The notes under the pieces are model-generated. The model saw only the letters and a list, made by a program, of their open reading frames with translations. It did not search any database and had not been told where the DNA came from. A stretch of 35,258 nucleotides of DNA from Caldithrix sp. (GTDB lineage Bacteria > Zhuqueibacterota > Zhuqueibacteria > Oceanimicrobiales > Oceanimicrobiaceae), in the NCBI GenBank assembly GCA_004356825.1, contig SMXC01000338.1, positions 1 through 35,258 of the forward strand, read 5' to 3'. A program made the position numbers and the translations under genes. Positions 24,479 to 32,052 of this stretch are shown here, in pieces (within the stretch, counting starts at the first letter, position 1; each line of letters begins with the position of its first letter).

Positions 24479-25783
24479 ATGAAAGCGCGGCTTAAAATCT
24501 TAATGGTCAATAAATATTATTTTCTCAAAGGCGGATCCGAACGTTGCCTATTTGATCTGAAAGCCCTGCTGGAATCAAATGACCACAAAGTGATTCCATT
24601 TGCAATGGCCGATAGGCAGAACGTTGAGTCCGAGTACGATTCCTATTTTGTTGATTCGATTAATTATGATTTTGACTCAAAACTCGAGAAGCTGTTGAAT
24701 GCTCCTAAAATTTTCGGGCGCATGACTTATTCTTTACACGCGAAGCGAAAAATCGAAGCGCTGCTTTCTAAGGAAAAATTCGACGTCGCGCATCTGCACA
24801 TGATCGATCACCAGATTTCCCCTTCAATTTTGCACTCGCTGAAGAAATTTAATGTACCCGTGGTGCAAACGGTTCATCAGTATAAAGCCGTTTGTCCAAA
24901 TTACCGCATGTACATTCCGCAAAAGGGCGAAATCTGCGAAAGATGTTTGTCCGGCAACTATTTTAACGCAGTTAAACAAAGATGCCATAAAGAGTCTTTA
25001 ATTGCCAGCGCCATGATTGCAGCGGAAACGACCATCCATAAGTGGATGAAAATATACAAAAATTATATCGACACATTTATTGTACCCAGCAAGTTTATGG
25101 GATTAAAGCTTGCTCAGGGCGGGATTCCGGAAGAGAAAATCAAACTTATTTACCATTTTATCGAAACTAAAAACTATCCTTTCTCGCTGGAGCATGAAGA
25201 TTACTTTGTTTATCTCGGACGGCTCTCGGAGGAAAAAGGCTTGTTTACTTTGTTAAAAGCGGTGGAGAAGCTGCCGGAAGCGAAGTTGAAAATAATTGGC
25301 GACGGGCCTCTTAGAGGTAGTTTAGAAAAATTCTCCGACGAACGTGATTTGAAAAATGTTGAGTTTCTGGGGAAAATGTTAGGAGATGACTTGAAGAAGG
25401 CTGTTTCAAAAGCCATGTTCGTCGTTATCCCATCTGAGTGGTACGAGAATTCGCCGATGGTCATTTACGAATCATTTGCCATGGGCAAACCCCTTATTGG
25501 AGCGAAGACCGGCGGCATCACCGAACTCATTCGCCATAAAGTTGACGGCCTGCTTTATGAAATGGGGAATGTTGAAGAATTGCGTGACTGCATCGACTAT
25601 ATGATAACTCATAAAGAGCAAATTCCTAAATTCGGAGAAGCGGGCCGGGCGCGGGTTGTGAGTGAGTTTAATCCGGAATCGCATTATCAACAAATCATGA
25701 ATATTTATGATTTGCTGATTCCCGGTTCAGATACTAATGGGAGTGTAAAAATCAGTGAGCGAAGCGAACCTGTTTTTACTTAA
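24479..25783 (+). CDS. GT4 glycosyltransferase with a cysteine cluster
   Basis: The 434-residue protein has a GT-B fold. The N-domain starts ILMVNKYYFLKGGSERCLF, the usual G-G-x-E acceptor-side motif, and includes a cysteine cluster (CPNYRMYIPQKGEICERC followed by a further Cys in RCHKES) found in a subset of GT4 enzymes. The donor domain shows YLGRLSEEKGLFTLLKAV and PSEWYENSPMVIYESFAMGKP with the E-x7-E region. It is cytosolic and retaining by family. The specific sugar is unknown. A GGAG within the end of the flippase gene serves as ribosome site. A spacer of 35 bases follows. Confidence 0.87.
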   Translation: MKARLKILMVNKYYFLKGGSERCLFDLKALLESNDHKVIPFAMADRQNVESEYDSYFVDSINYDFDSKLEKLLNAPKIFGRMTYSLHAKRKIEALLSKEKFDVAHLHMIDHQISPSILHSLKKFNVPVVQTVHQYKAVCPNYRMYIPQKGEICERCLSGNYFNAVKQRCHKESLIASAMIAAETTIHKWMKIYKNYIDTFIVPSKFMGLKLAQGGIPEEKIKLIYHFIETKNYPFSLEHEDYFVYLGRLSEEKGLFTLLKAVEKLPEAKLKIIGDGPLRGSLEKFSDERDLKNVEFLGKMLGDDLKKAVSKAMFVVIPSEWYENSPMVIYESFAMGKPLIGAKTGGITELIRHKVDGLLYEMGNVEELRDCIDYMITHKEQIPKFGEAGRARVVSEFNPESHYQQIMNIYDLLIPGSDTNGSVKISERSEPVFT

Positions 25784-25818
25784 GTTTGCTTGTTATGAGA
25801 GGATTTTGAAGCTAAACC

Positions 25819-26973
25819 GTGAAAGAAAACAAAAGAAAAATTAACTTACTTCATATAGTAAACGGCTTTGCAATCGGTGGCGGCGAGTTAAAACTGCTTG
25901 AATTGGTGAAGAACTTAGTTGAAAAACGGGCTGACAAATACACTGTCACAGTTTGTAGCGTCGGGCAGGGAGGAACGCTCCAGCCGGAATTTGAACGGCT
26001 TGGCATCAAAGTATTTGTAATTGAGAAAAAACACAAGTTCGATATCAGCCAGGTATTTAAAGTTTGCAGGATAATTAAACAGGAGCAGATCGATTTAGTG
26101 CAGACCACTTTATTTTACGCTGATGTCATCGGCGCGCTCGCTGCCAAGTTGACCGGGGTCGACGCGGTGATTTCGTGGGATACTGTTTCACATCCACCGG
26201 ATAGCCATGAGACTCGACTCCGGCACAAATTGTCCTATCAATTGTGTATGCGTTTTGTTAAAAGGATTGTGGCAGTTTCCGAAGGCGTTAAGAAATACCT
26301 TATCGAAGACAGAAAAATTGCTTCCAAAAAAATTGTCATAATTCATTATGGGATCGATTTGTCTTTATTCAAGAGTAGAAATGGATTTCTTGATAAAAGG
26401 AAGAGAAGCGAATTAGGGCTGCCCGATCACAAAATCGTAATCGGCACGGTCGCAAGGTTGGAAATTCAAAAAGGGCATCGATACTTAATTGCGGCTGCGC
26501 CGGAAATTATTAATAAATTTTCCAATGTTGTTTTTGTGTTTGCCGGAGATGGAACTTTGCGCCAGGAACTCGAAACACAGGTCAACGAATTGGGTTTGCA
26601 GGAGAATTTTCGATTCCTGGGTTTTCGGAAAGATGTAAAAGAACTCTTGTTTGCCTTCGATGTTTTTGTTCTGCCGTCTTTGTTCGAAGGACTGCCAAAT
26701 GTAATTTTGGAAGCGATGGCGAGCGGCAGGCCCATCGTTGCCACTGCTGTTGACGGGACGCCGGAGCTAATTGAACACAATGAAACCGGGTTACTGGTTC
26801 CGCCTAAATCCCCTCACGCGCTGCAGGAACAGATTTTGAATCTACTGGAAAATGAAGAAAAGGGCAGCAAGTTAGGCCGGCAAGCTAAAGAAATGGCGAA
26901 ACAAAAGTTCTCATTCGATCAGCAATTTCGAAAATTTGAAGAAGTTTATGATGCGACGTTAGCTTCTACTTAA
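25819..26973 (+). CDS. GT4 glycosyltransferase
   Basis: The 384-residue product starts at GTG 25819, there being no better in-frame start upstream. It reads LLHIVNGFAIGGGELKLLEL at the N-terminus, then HYGIDLSLF at the domain hinge, IGTVARLEIQKGHRYLI, and LPSLFEGLPNVILEAMASGRP, which carries the Glu pair of retaining GT4 enzymes. A cytosolic sugar transferase in repeat-unit assembly is the likely role. The next start follows after 25 bases. Confidence 0.87.
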   Translation: MKENKRKINLLHIVNGFAIGGGELKLLELVKNLVEKRADKYTVTVCSVGQGGTLQPEFERLGIKVFVIEKKHKFDISQVFKVCRIIKQEQIDLVQTTLFYADVIGALAAKLTGVDAVISWDTVSHPPDSHETRLRHKLSYQLCMRFVKRIVAVSEGVKKYLIEDRKIASKKIVIIHYGIDLSLFKSRNGFLDKRKRSELGLPDHKIVIGTVARLEIQKGHRYLIAAAPEIINKFSNVVFVFAGDGTLRQELETQVNELGLQENFRFLGFRKDVKELLFAFDVFVLPSLFEGLPNVILEAMASGRPIVATAVDGTPELIEHNETGLLVPPKSPHALQEQILNLLENEEKGSKLGRQAKEMAKQKFSFDQQFRKFEEVYDATLAST

Positions 26974-26998
26974 ATGGATTAACAGAAACGGACAACCC

Positions 26999-28243
26999 TT
27001 GAAAATCGTCTACTTTAGTTATTTGTATGATATTGACGGCATCTCCCTTGGTGCAAAAATAAAAGCCGTAGAATTGCTGTCCGAGCTTGAAAATCTTGGG
27101 CACGAGGTCAAAATATACTGGATGAACCGCCAGCCCGCGGAAACCGCCTCGCTTGGAACGCAAACACGGCAGGCATTCAAAGCTCGATTTGCCAAAGTCC
27201 TTCACGAGCCAAACCAAATTTTGATGAGTCTCAAGTATCTTATCAAGGAATGGAAAATCGTAAAAAAAGAAGATCCGGATATCATTATCTCTCGGTTGGA
27301 TGTTTATAAATTTTCTTCTGTAATAATTTCCAAGCTCAAGAAAATACCGCTGATCATCGAATTAGATAACCCAGTGGTTTATGAATTCCGAACATTTCAA
27401 CCCAATTATAGATCTAGTCTCACCTTATTAAGGTTTCTCGAAAAGTTGAACCTGCGTCATTCAAAAATCTCTTTCACTGTTAGCAACGAAATTAGAAACC
27501 ACTACCTTGAGCAAGGGATTGCGCCTGAGAAAATTCAAGTGATTTCAAATGGCGTTAATCTGAATAAATTTCACCCTTCTATCGATGCGACTGAGGTCAT
27601 TCAAAAATATAAATTAGAGGATACGATCGTCATCGGCTTTGTGGGTACTTTTCACTATTGGCACGGCGTCGATAACCTGGTCACTCTTTTCAAAAAGATT
27701 ACTTCTTTGAATAGTAAGGTACGATTTTTGATGGTAGGTTCAGGCGGCCCCATGAAAGAACGGTTACAAGAGGTTATCGAGTTGGAGAAATTACAAAAGC
27801 GTGCTATTTTAACCGGATTCGTAAGCCACGACAAAATTCCTCAGCATATCGCAGCCATGGACATCGTTTTAGCTCCTTACCCTGAGCTCGACTTTTTTTA
27901 TTATTCACCGCTGAAGGTCTTTGAGTACATGGCTTGCGGTAAGCCGGTGATTACGACCAGAATCGGACAAAACCAGGAGCTTATCGCAAACGGTGAAAGC
28001 GGATATTTATGCGATCCCGGAAATCTGGATGAGATGATTGAAAAAATATTGAACCTTATTTCCAATCCTGAACTCAGGGCTCGAATGGGTCAGGAGGCAA
28101 GAAGGTCGATCGAAGAAAATCATTCCTGGAGAGTGAAGGCCCAAAATCTCTGCACCCTCTTTTCTGACACGCCAAAAATAACTGAACAAAATGGGGCGAA
28201 AGAATTCGAAGTCGTCGATCCAAATTACCAGGAGTTTTCATAA
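26999..28243 (+). CDS. GT4 glycosyltransferase (TTG start)
   Basis: A TTG at 26999 gives a natural N-terminus, MKIVYFSYLYDIDGIS; the nearest in-frame upstream codons give no ATG or GTG, so TTG is the likely start, with only a weak ribosome site. The 414-residue enzyme has ISNGVNLNKFHPS at the hinge, IGFVGTFHYWHGVDNLV in the donor domain, and APYPELDFFYYSPLKVFEYMACGKP as the E-x7-E region. It resembles fucosyl- and mannosyltransferase-like GT4 proteins, but the sugar cannot be named. The last base of its stop codon is the first base of the next start (TAATG). Confidence 0.85.
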   Translation: MKIVYFSYLYDIDGISLGAKIKAVELLSELENLGHEVKIYWMNRQPAETASLGTQTRQAFKARFAKVLHEPNQILMSLKYLIKEWKIVKKEDPDIIISRLDVYKFSSVIISKLKKIPLIIELDNPVVYEFRTFQPNYRSSLTLLRFLEKLNLRHSKISFTVSNEIRNHYLEQGIAPEKIQVISNGVNLNKFHPSIDATEVIQKYKLEDTIVIGFVGTFHYWHGVDNLVTLFKKITSLNSKVRFLMVGSGGPMKERLQEVIELEKLQKRAILTGFVSHDKIPQHIAAMDIVLAPYPELDFFYYSPLKVFEYMACGKPVITTRIGQNQELIANGESGYLCDPGNLDEMIEKILNLISNPELRARMGQEARRSIEENHSWRVKAQNLCTLFSDTPKITEQNGAKEFEVVDPNYQEFS

Positions 28244-29967
28244 TGAGTATAAAGATGTTTAACGCCAAGTGCGTAATAAATTACCTCTTGATTTTTTTCT
28301 CTCTAATTGTAGTTAATACGGCTGTTTCACAAAACTTTGATCCCCCCTACCCGCGAGTGGGCCAGGTTTATTTCTATAATCCAGGCCAAGGTGCTGAAAT
28401 CTGGAAAGATCACGATCTGATCATCATCCGCCATAAATATAATGACGAGGCCAGGAAGATTAAAGCTAAGAATCCAGACGTTATTTTGCTGGCTACAAAC
28501 GACTACATCGTTAGTAAAAAAGACATGTGGCCAGACGCCTGGTATGTCAAAGACAGCAACGGCAAAATGACTTCCTATCATGAAGACTACGGACTCATGA
28601 ATATTACGAATCAATGTCCAAGGGTCAATCATACTTACGGCTCGCAAAGATTCAATGAATTTTTGCCGCGCCATTTAATGGAAAAAACCGACTATAATTA
28701 TTTTGACGGCACCTTTTTTGACTATTGGGCAAAACAGCTTTGGGGGAGTAAACCAGATAGGGCAGACATCACAAATGACAACAAGCCGGATGGCGCTCAG
28801 TATGTTAATCAAGAGTGGGAAAAAGGCAATCAGATGCTCATCTCAAATTTAAGGGCTTTATTGAACAAACCGGTTGCGGCTCATGAAGCCGGGCAGACCT
28901 ACCTAAATGGTAATGGCTTCGAGTTCTGGCCAAATTTGAGTAGAAAAAATACTTTAGAAGATTTGTTTGAACTCGAAGATCAAGCTGTCAAACCGGTCAT
29001 AAATTTTGCCGAGGGCTATGGTTACGAAAAAGGCCCCGACTTTGGCTCAAAGTGGCGAGCGGATTTTATGACTTCCCAAATTGGCGGCGCGTATTTTGGT
29101 CATGATGAAGGCACTACCGCGCACAGGTTTACTTTTCTGCATGACGAGTTTGAAGCTGACTTAGGGCATCCTTTACCCGGCTCTGCAGGTGATCCCCTGG
29201 AAATAATGTCCGGTGTTTATGCGCGTTATTTTGACAAAGGAGCCATAATCGCAAATGTATCCGGCAACTCAAAAACTGTTCAGTCGAGCCATTTGGACGG
29301 GCGCGGCTACTGGCGCTTTCGAGGCGCGCAAGACCCGGGCTTTAATAATGGCCAACAATTCACCAGCGTGAGTTTTTCCGGTAATGATGGAATCATGCTT
29401 TTTACCGAACCGACCACACTTGTCACACCCATCATCATCGATAATGTGAAGGTCAACATGACATCACTTGATCAGTCACCGGCGCAATACACAGGTAACT
29501 GGACTCAAGTGAGGTGGTATGGGGAGGCCGACAAAAGTAAGACAGGTTACGCCTTAGGGCTTTCCTGGGGCAGTGAGCAATACACTTATGTTTTTTCTAC
29601 CGGTGCCGGGGAAGCGAGATATCAGCCCAAAATAAATGTGTCCGGCAAATATGAAATTTTTGAGTGGCACCCGGACGTTTCTCGGGATGATAACGGCTCG
29701 CCGTGCAGCAATGTTAAGTTAAGTGTGGTGTCGGCTGACGGCACCACTGAAAAAACAATCGACCAAAGTGTCAATTACGGAAAGTGGAATTCTCTTGGGG
29801 TTTATAACTTTAACACCGGTACCTCCGGTCATGTGGTCTTAAAAGCGCCCGGTGGCTGCACCGCCTCATCCGATGCAATTCAGTTTGTTTCTTATGATCC
29901 AAATTCTCAGGTCGTTGACACGCATCCGCCAGATCGGCCAAGAGGAATAAAAGTAGAATCTAATTAA
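28243..29967 (+). CDS. Secreted putative glycoside hydrolase with C-terminal golvesin-type domain
   Basis: The 574-residue protein has a signal peptide (hydrophobic 12-28, likely cut near AVSQ). Residues 35-400 resemble the hypothetical glycosyl hydrolase family 15 type (GHL15): a strand with HDLIIIRHKYNDE, NPDVILLATNDY, and the acidic motif YNYFDGTFFDYW (151-162). Residues about 450-551 match the golvesin C-terminal/Xly-type beta-sandwich seen next to carbohydrate-active domains (GKYEIFEWHPDV, KWNSLGVYNF, SSDAIQFVSY). The last 16 residues, DTHPPDRPRGIKVESN, are the tail shared with the two secreted proteins at 4041-6561. AGGAG at 28229-28233 precedes the start. It may cleave or bind the glycan made by this locus; catalysis is unproven. 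Confidence 0.72.
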   Translation: MSIKMFNAKCVINYLLIFFSLIVVNTAVSQNFDPPYPRVGQVYFYNPGQGAEIWKDHDLIIIRHKYNDEARKIKAKNPDVILLATNDYIVSKKDMWPDAWYVKDSNGKMTSYHEDYGLMNITNQCPRVNHTYGSQRFNEFLPRHLMEKTDYNYFDGTFFDYWAKQLWGSKPDRADITNDNKPDGAQYVNQEWEKGNQMLISNLRALLNKPVAAHEAGQTYLNGNGFEFWPNLSRKNTLEDLFELEDQAVKPVINFAEGYGYEKGPDFGSKWRADFMTSQIGGAYFGHDEGTTAHRFTFLHDEFEADLGHPLPGSAGDPLEIMSGVYARYFDKGAIIANVSGNSKTVQSSHLDGRGYWRFRGAQDPGFNNGQQFTSVSFSGNDGIMLFTEPTTLVTPIIIDNVKVNMTSLDQSPAQYTGNWTQVRWYGEADKSKTGYALGLSWGSEQYTYVFSTGAGEARYQPKINVSGKYEIFEWHPDVSRDDNGSPCSNVKLSVVSADGTTEKTIDQSVNYGKWNSLGVYNFNTGTSGHVVLKAPGGCTASSDAIQFVSYDPNSQVVDTHPPDRPRGIKVESN

Positions 29968-30007
29968 AACAATAGGTCAGAATTCTTCAATGACAGGGAA
30001 GACAAAT

Positions 30008-30436
30008 ATGAATCAGGATGCTTACGAAAAATTATTTCAAATAGAAAAAAAGCAAATTAAACGTAGAAGTCTATTGACGGGCATTGCCTTAGGTATGTTA
30101 ATATTTCTGCTACTTTTAAGTGGTCTAGCTTTAACTGCTTGGACGAACCAGGATAAAATTGCCGAAGCGGCGCTAGAGTATCTGGCCGATAATTACCTGC
30201 AAGATTTATTTGCAACATTTCCCGATGGTTATATGTCACATAACCAGCATAAAGTCTTACCTATTCTGGATAAGTTTACCAATGCTGCTGCCGCAAAAAA
30301 AGTAACCGGGGCTGAATTTAAATATATTGGGAAAAATATAATTGCTGCACTCAAAGATAAAGAGTTGACTTATCATGAAATCACAGATATTTTAACGAAC
30401 ATGCAAACCGCGTCAAAAAGCGGATATAATTTTTAA
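30008..30436 (+). CDS. Small single-span membrane protein, unknown function
   Basis: I start at ATG 30008 because GGGAAG lies just upstream; ATG 29990 would add six residues. The 142-residue protein has a short charged N-terminus (EKKQIKRRS), one membrane helix (about 22-44), and about 98 residues outside that appear mostly helical, with no cysteine and no recognisable motif. The positive residues before the helix predict the C-terminal part is outside the cytoplasm. I do not recognise it. It is 40 bases downstream of the secreted hydrolase gene and may be co-transcribed with it. Confidence 0.6.
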   Translation: MNQDAYEKLFQIEKKQIKRRSLLTGIALGMLIFLLLLSGLALTAWTNQDKIAEAALEYLADNYLQDLFATFPDGYMSHNQHKVLPILDKFTNAAAAKKVTGAEFKYIGKNIIAALKDKELTYHEITDILTNMQTASKSGYNF

Positions 30437-30455
30437 ATCAATTAATGGACGTTAG

Positions 30456-30773
30456 ATGAATAATAAAAGTATTTTTACTTCGGTTGTGATATTCTTTTTT
30501 GGCACTGTTTTCGGGTCGTTTTTCGCGACGATTGTGATACGTGAGGCAGTACCCCTGCGAGATCATTACGTAATGATAGTCATCAGTTTTGTCAGTTCGG
30601 CAATTTTGATGTCGGGGTTACTCTTTTGGTATTTCAAAGTGGTTAATTCCTGCAAAAAAGTTTTTGGTGAGAAGGGTGGTGGGATGATTAACATTATCAT
30701 GAGTTTCCTTCTGATTAGCATCGGGCTGTTTTATATTTTGGTAGTGAGTATTTTTTATATGGCCATTGCCTGA
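30456..30773 (+). CDS. Small three-helix membrane protein, unknown function
   Basis: The 105-residue product is very hydrophobic, with likely membrane helices near 7-28, 38-60 and 77-103, and a short charged loop (CKKVFGEKGGG). There is no family signature I recognise. The start is ATG 30456, 19 bases after the previous stop, with only a weak ribosome site. Gene order suggests it pairs with the preceding small membrane protein at the right-hand end of the glycan locus, before the terminator at about 30880. Confidence 0.55.
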   Translation: MNNKSIFTSVVIFFFGTVFGSFFATIVIREAVPLRDHYVMIVISFVSSAILMSGLLFWYFKVVNSCKKVFGEKGGGMINIIMSFLLISIGLFYILVVSIFYMAIA

Positions 30774-30879
30774 ATTTTTATGTGACTTAAAATGTTCCGT
30801 TCCTCCGCAAGCTAAGTTGACTATTCCAACATTGATTTATCTAAGTATTCTCCTTTCCAAACCAAGATTTGTACCCCAT

Positions 30880-30911
30880 TCATCGGATGCCCCCTAACAT
30901 CCGATGATTTT
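30880..30911 (+). terminator. Intrinsic terminator at the end of the glycan locus
   Basis: A perfect stem of ten base pairs is formed by TCATCGGATG (30880-30889) and CATCCGATGA (30898-30907) around an eight-base loop, followed by TTTT (30908-30911). The stem is only half G+C and the T-run is short, so it may be a moderate terminator. Its position, 107 bases after the last gene of the locus and just before the carA promoter, fits termination. Confidence 0.6.
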
Positions 30912-30934
30912 CAATAATTTGATTGATATTTTTA

Positions 30935-30963
30935 TGGAAACTTAAAAATTTAAATGCTATATT
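30935..30963 (+). promoter_or_regulatory. Extended -10 promoter for carA-carB
   Basis: TGGAAA (30935-30940) is a four-of-six -35 box. After 17 bases comes TATATT (30958-30963), five of six with the -10 consensus, and TG sits one base upstream of it (30955-30956), the extended -10 arrangement. Transcription would start near 30970, giving a leader of about 24 bases to the carA ATG. No PyrR-type attenuator is seen in that short leader. Confidence 0.5.
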
Positions 30964-30993
30964 CCACGTAATTATTCCCCAAGATTACAGAGT

Positions 30994-32052
30994 ATGACCA
31001 CAAAATTAATTCTCGAGGACGGATCGGTATTCACCGGAAAGACCTTTGGTGGTTCAAAGTCCACTTCTGGGGAGGTTGTCTTTAATACCGGAATGGTAGG
31101 CTACCCGGAAAGTTTTACCGACCCCTCTTACAAAGGCCAAATTCTCATTTTAACCTACCCGTTAATTGGTAACTATGGTGTTCCTTCTCTTGCGTCCAAA
31201 GATGGACCACTGGGTATGAATTTTGAGTCTGACCGTATTCAAATTTCCGGACTGGTTATTTCAGAATATTCTGTAAATTTCAGCCACTGGGAAGGCGAGT
31301 TAAGTCTTGATGATTGGCTGAAAAAAGCCGATATTCCGGCGGTTTCCGGAATCGATACCCGACTCCTGACTCAGAAACTCAGAGAACAAGGTTCAATGTT
31401 GGGTAAGTTGGTCGTTCAGCAGAACGATGTTGAGATGGTCGATCCAAATGCCAGGAATCTCGTTGCCCAGGTTTCTGCCAGCCAACCGGTGTGCTACGGT
31501 GAGGGGAAGAAGCGGCTTCTACTCATCGATTGTGGTTGTAAATTTAATATCATCCGCTCACTAGTCCAAAGGGGGTTTTCGGTTAAAACTGTACCCTGGG
31601 ACTGGGATATTTCCAAGGAACAGTTCGATGGTCTGGTGATCTCGAATGGCCCAGGCTCTCCCAAAATGGTTTCTACCACAATTGAGAATGTTCGCAAACT
31701 CTTAAAACAGGATGTTCCCATATTTGGGATTTGTCTTGGCAATCAAATACTGGCTCTTGCAGCTGGCGCTGACACCTATAAGATGAAATACGGCCATCGC
31801 AGTCAAAACCAACCGTGCCTGCTGGTTGGCAGCAAACGTTGTTTTATCACTTCACAAAATCACGGCTACGCGGTGGATGAAAAGACTTTGCCTGAAAACT
31901 GGGAGCCCTGGTTTTTCAACGGCAACGACGGCACGAATGAGGGCATTCGCCATCGTACCAAGCCCTTTATCAGCGTGCAGTTTCACCCGGAGGCAAACCC
32001 GGGTCCAGTCGATACTGGCTTTCTTTTCGATGAATTCATTTCGACTCTATGA
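30994..32052 (+). CDS. carA: Carbamoyl-phosphate synthase small (glutaminase) subunit
   Basis: This 352-residue protein hydrolyses glutamine and passes ammonia to CarB for carbamoyl phosphate synthesis, the first step of pyrimidine and arginine synthesis. The N-domain reads LILEDGSVFTGKTFGG and VVFNTGMVGYPESFTDPSY. The C-terminal class I amidotransferase has its catalytic Cys247 in FGICLGNQ, and His331 with Glu333 in FHPEA; NGPGSP and TSQNHGYAV complete the fold. It is slightly shorter than E. coli CarA (about 382). Phrases such as QNQPCLLVGSKRCFITSQNH and NDGTNEG are closer to the small-subunit region of animal CAD as I remember it than to E. coli CarA. It overlaps carB by four bases (ATGA), which indicates coupled translation. 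Confidence 0.96.
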   Translation: MTTKLILEDGSVFTGKTFGGSKSTSGEVVFNTGMVGYPESFTDPSYKGQILILTYPLIGNYGVPSLASKDGPLGMNFESDRIQISGLVISEYSVNFSHWEGELSLDDWLKKADIPAVSGIDTRLLTQKLREQGSMLGKLVVQQNDVEMVDPNARNLVAQVSASQPVCYGEGKKRLLLIDCGCKFNIIRSLVQRGFSVKTVPWDWDISKEQFDGLVISNGPGSPKMVSTTIENVRKLLKQDVPIFGICLGNQILALAAGADTYKMKYGHRSQNQPCLLVGSKRCFITSQNHGYAVDEKTLPENWEPWFFNGNDGTNEGIRHRTKPFISVQFHPEANPGPVDTGFLFDEFISTL

